From positions 4,228,501-4,292,500 of the forward strand of contig NC_063986.1 of NCBI RefSeq assembly GCF_932276165.1: DNA of 64,000 nucleotides. Reading direction: 5' to 3'. The notes under the pieces are model-generated. The model was not told the origin of the DNA. It was given only the letters and a program-made list of their open reading frames with translations, and ran no database searches. How positions within the stretch are numbered: the stretch's first letter is position 1; each line of letters begins with the position of its first letter. Of this stretch, positions 55,501 to 58,500 are shown piece after piece. The position numbers and the translations under genes were made by a program. Source of the stretch: Plutella xylostella (lineage: Eukaryota; Arthropoda; Insecta; Lepidoptera; Plutellidae).

Positions 55501-58500
55501 TCGGTAATAGAACCCCGTTTTTTATCGAACATTTCTGATACTCCCCTGTTTACTATAAGCTAGGACCCCTATTCTTTTATCGCTAGGATAATTGAGAAGT
55601 TTTATCCTATATGTATTTTAGTTATATGCATGAGAGTTTGCTTTGCATGTCAGGTGTGAGTCCTGTATTGTAACTGTTGTCAAGTGATTGTAAGTTTTAT
55701 TGGTAAGGAATTTTAGTTTCGTCACGTCTCGATGTGTTTTATTTAATGAAACAAGGTTTTATACGTCTTTTACAATTTTATTTCTTGTATTTTTTCCGGA
55801 AACCTCTTTGAACGCGTACATACCGTTGTTTATCATCTGTGTTTTCTAAATCGACCCATCTATATTTTTATTATGTCTTGAAATTTTCTTCTAAGTAAAA
55901 TATTTCTTCAACCACAACGATTAATTTCACCACAAAGTACTAAACTTGTTAAGAACCGCAAATTATTTAATTTTAAACTTGCACCAAACATTTAAACATC
56001 TATTGCTGTCCTGCTCTGTCAATATAATATGAGAGCAAGAGAGAAAAAAGATTTAATTTCATTTAAATGTCTGGTCCAAGTCACCCAAGTTATTAACTTC
56101 CGCAGTTTCCAAAAGTTATCGTAACTTTGTTTTTTTTTAATTTCTGGTGATGGATACCAAACCAAAAATCCCTTTTTAAATCTTAAACTAATATCCCTTG
56201 AACACAACCAGGACTTGACGATCGTGAAGCAAGAGGGCGAGAAGCTCGGGATGCACATCAAGGGCGGCCTGAACGGGCAGCGCGGGAACCCCAACGACCC
56301 TAATGATGAGGGCGTCTTCATATCCAAGATCAACAGTGGAGGGGCGGCTAGGAGGGACGGTAGACTGAAGGTACGTCTTGGAGTTTCTATGGTTTCTGGG
56401 TCTAGCTACACAATGATTTTTAAGTTCAAATATTACATATTCAGAAGCCAATAGCATAATGGGTACCACATTGGTGGTTAGCCAGCGATTTTCTCCCATT
56501 GCATTATTAAAGGGTTAAGTTTTGTTGCTTTGAAAATATCCAATTGGAACTTCTAATATATCCATTATAAGTATAATGTATCTCAGTATCCATTACGCCT
56601 TTAATGTATCCATCATACCTCTACTGTGTGCATCGTATAAGTATGTACCTATGATACTTAATAGGTATAATGTATCCATAAGCATGCCGTTACCGCCTGT
56701 TGATTCAAACTCCAAATTCACCCAATGTTACAATCCTAACCCAACCGTCTATTCTACCAGGTCGGCATGCGTCTACTAGAAGTCAACGGCGTCTCCCTCC
56801 TAGGAGCCACCCACAACGAGGCGGTGAACGCGCTGCGCTCGGCCACGCACGCGCCGCTGCACCTGGTCGTGTGCCACGGCTACGCACGCGCCGAGAAGTA
56901 CACTGTGAGTATTGAGTGCAATAACTACCAGGAGGGCATGCGTCTACTGGAGGTGTCGCTACTGGGCGCGACTCACAACGAGGCGGGGAACATTGAGGGG
57001 AATAACTACCAGGAGAGCATGCGTCTACTTGAGGTCAACGGGGTATCGCTGAGAAATGATTTTGATGACGTTTGTACTGGCCGGATGATTTAAAATCACT
57101 GTACAAGATATATTCTGGGGATTTCTATGAAATATTGCTTCAAAAATGAGGTTATTCTTCATAGAACTAAATATACAGTATTGTGCAATTTAATGTGAAC
57201 ACGAATGAAAATTAGAAAAAAATACATTTATTAGTTCTAAAATAAAAAAAACAGAGATATATTAATACAATTTAAGTTGTTTTAATAGAAAATGTGTCCT
57301 CCCTGGTTTTTATAACTTCTTCAACACGTTTTGGCATAGAATCGACAAGGTTTTAACAGTTTTCTGATATTTACTGGCCTAAAAAACTTGTATGAATTAC
57401 AGCCTCAATCATTTTAGTTTTTCTTGTGCAATCCATTTTACGAAGTCTAACTTTCATGATGGCCCACTTATTTTCAATGGGATTAAGTGCCGGTGAGTTC
57501 TCTGGCCATCCAAAGGCATGATATCTTGTTGTCCTTGAAATATTTAAGCATAATCGTGGACACGTGGAATGGAGCCGAATTTTGTTGAAAAACGTATTGA
57601 CCGTTATCATCAAATTTTCTTAGTTCAACTTCTAATCTCCGTTCTAGCAAGTCACTGTATTTTAGCGAGTCCATCATCCTTTCGAAGGGCACAAGTCATT
57701 CGGTACCTATATAAGAAAAACAGCCCCAAACTAAGAAAAGTTGATGCTAACGGTCAATAAGTTTTTCAACATAATTCGGCTCCATTCCACGTGTCCACGC
57801 TTATGCTTAAATATTTCAAGGACAACAAGATATCATGCCTTTGGATGGCCAGAGAACTCACCGGCACTTAATCCCATTGAAAATAAGTGGGCCATCATGA
57901 AAGTTAGACTTCGTAAAACGGATAGCACAAGAAAAACTAAAATGATTGAGGCTGTAATTCATACAATTTTTTTAGACCAGTAAATATCAGAAAACTGTTA
58001 AAACCTTGTCGATTCTATGCCAAAACGTGTTGAAGAAGTTATAAAAGCCAGGGAGGACACATTTTCTATTAAAACAACTTAAATTGTATTAATATATCTC
58101 TGTTTTTTTTATTTTAGAACTAATAAGTGTATTTTTTTCTAATTTTCACCCGTGTTCACATTAATTTGCACAATACTGTACCCTTAAAATTTGTGAGGTG
58201 TAATGGCAGTTGGTCTGTCATTTTTGTTGGAGAACCTATAAATAATTCTTGGGCTAGATTAGTCCTCGAGTTGAGATGACGCTGGAGTGACGACCTAAGA
58301 CAGCGGAAGGCCATGTCCAGCAGTTGATGATTATTGGTTGATGATGATAATGGCCCGCCTATGAAAGCCGAAAAGTAATACTTTATCAGATGAAAATGTT
58401 TCTATATTTGTAGCGTTTTTGTAGCTGCATCACAGCTTTAGATGCTAGCCAACACTCTTGCAATCCACAACACGTTGAAATTCACGCTATATATTCATAA

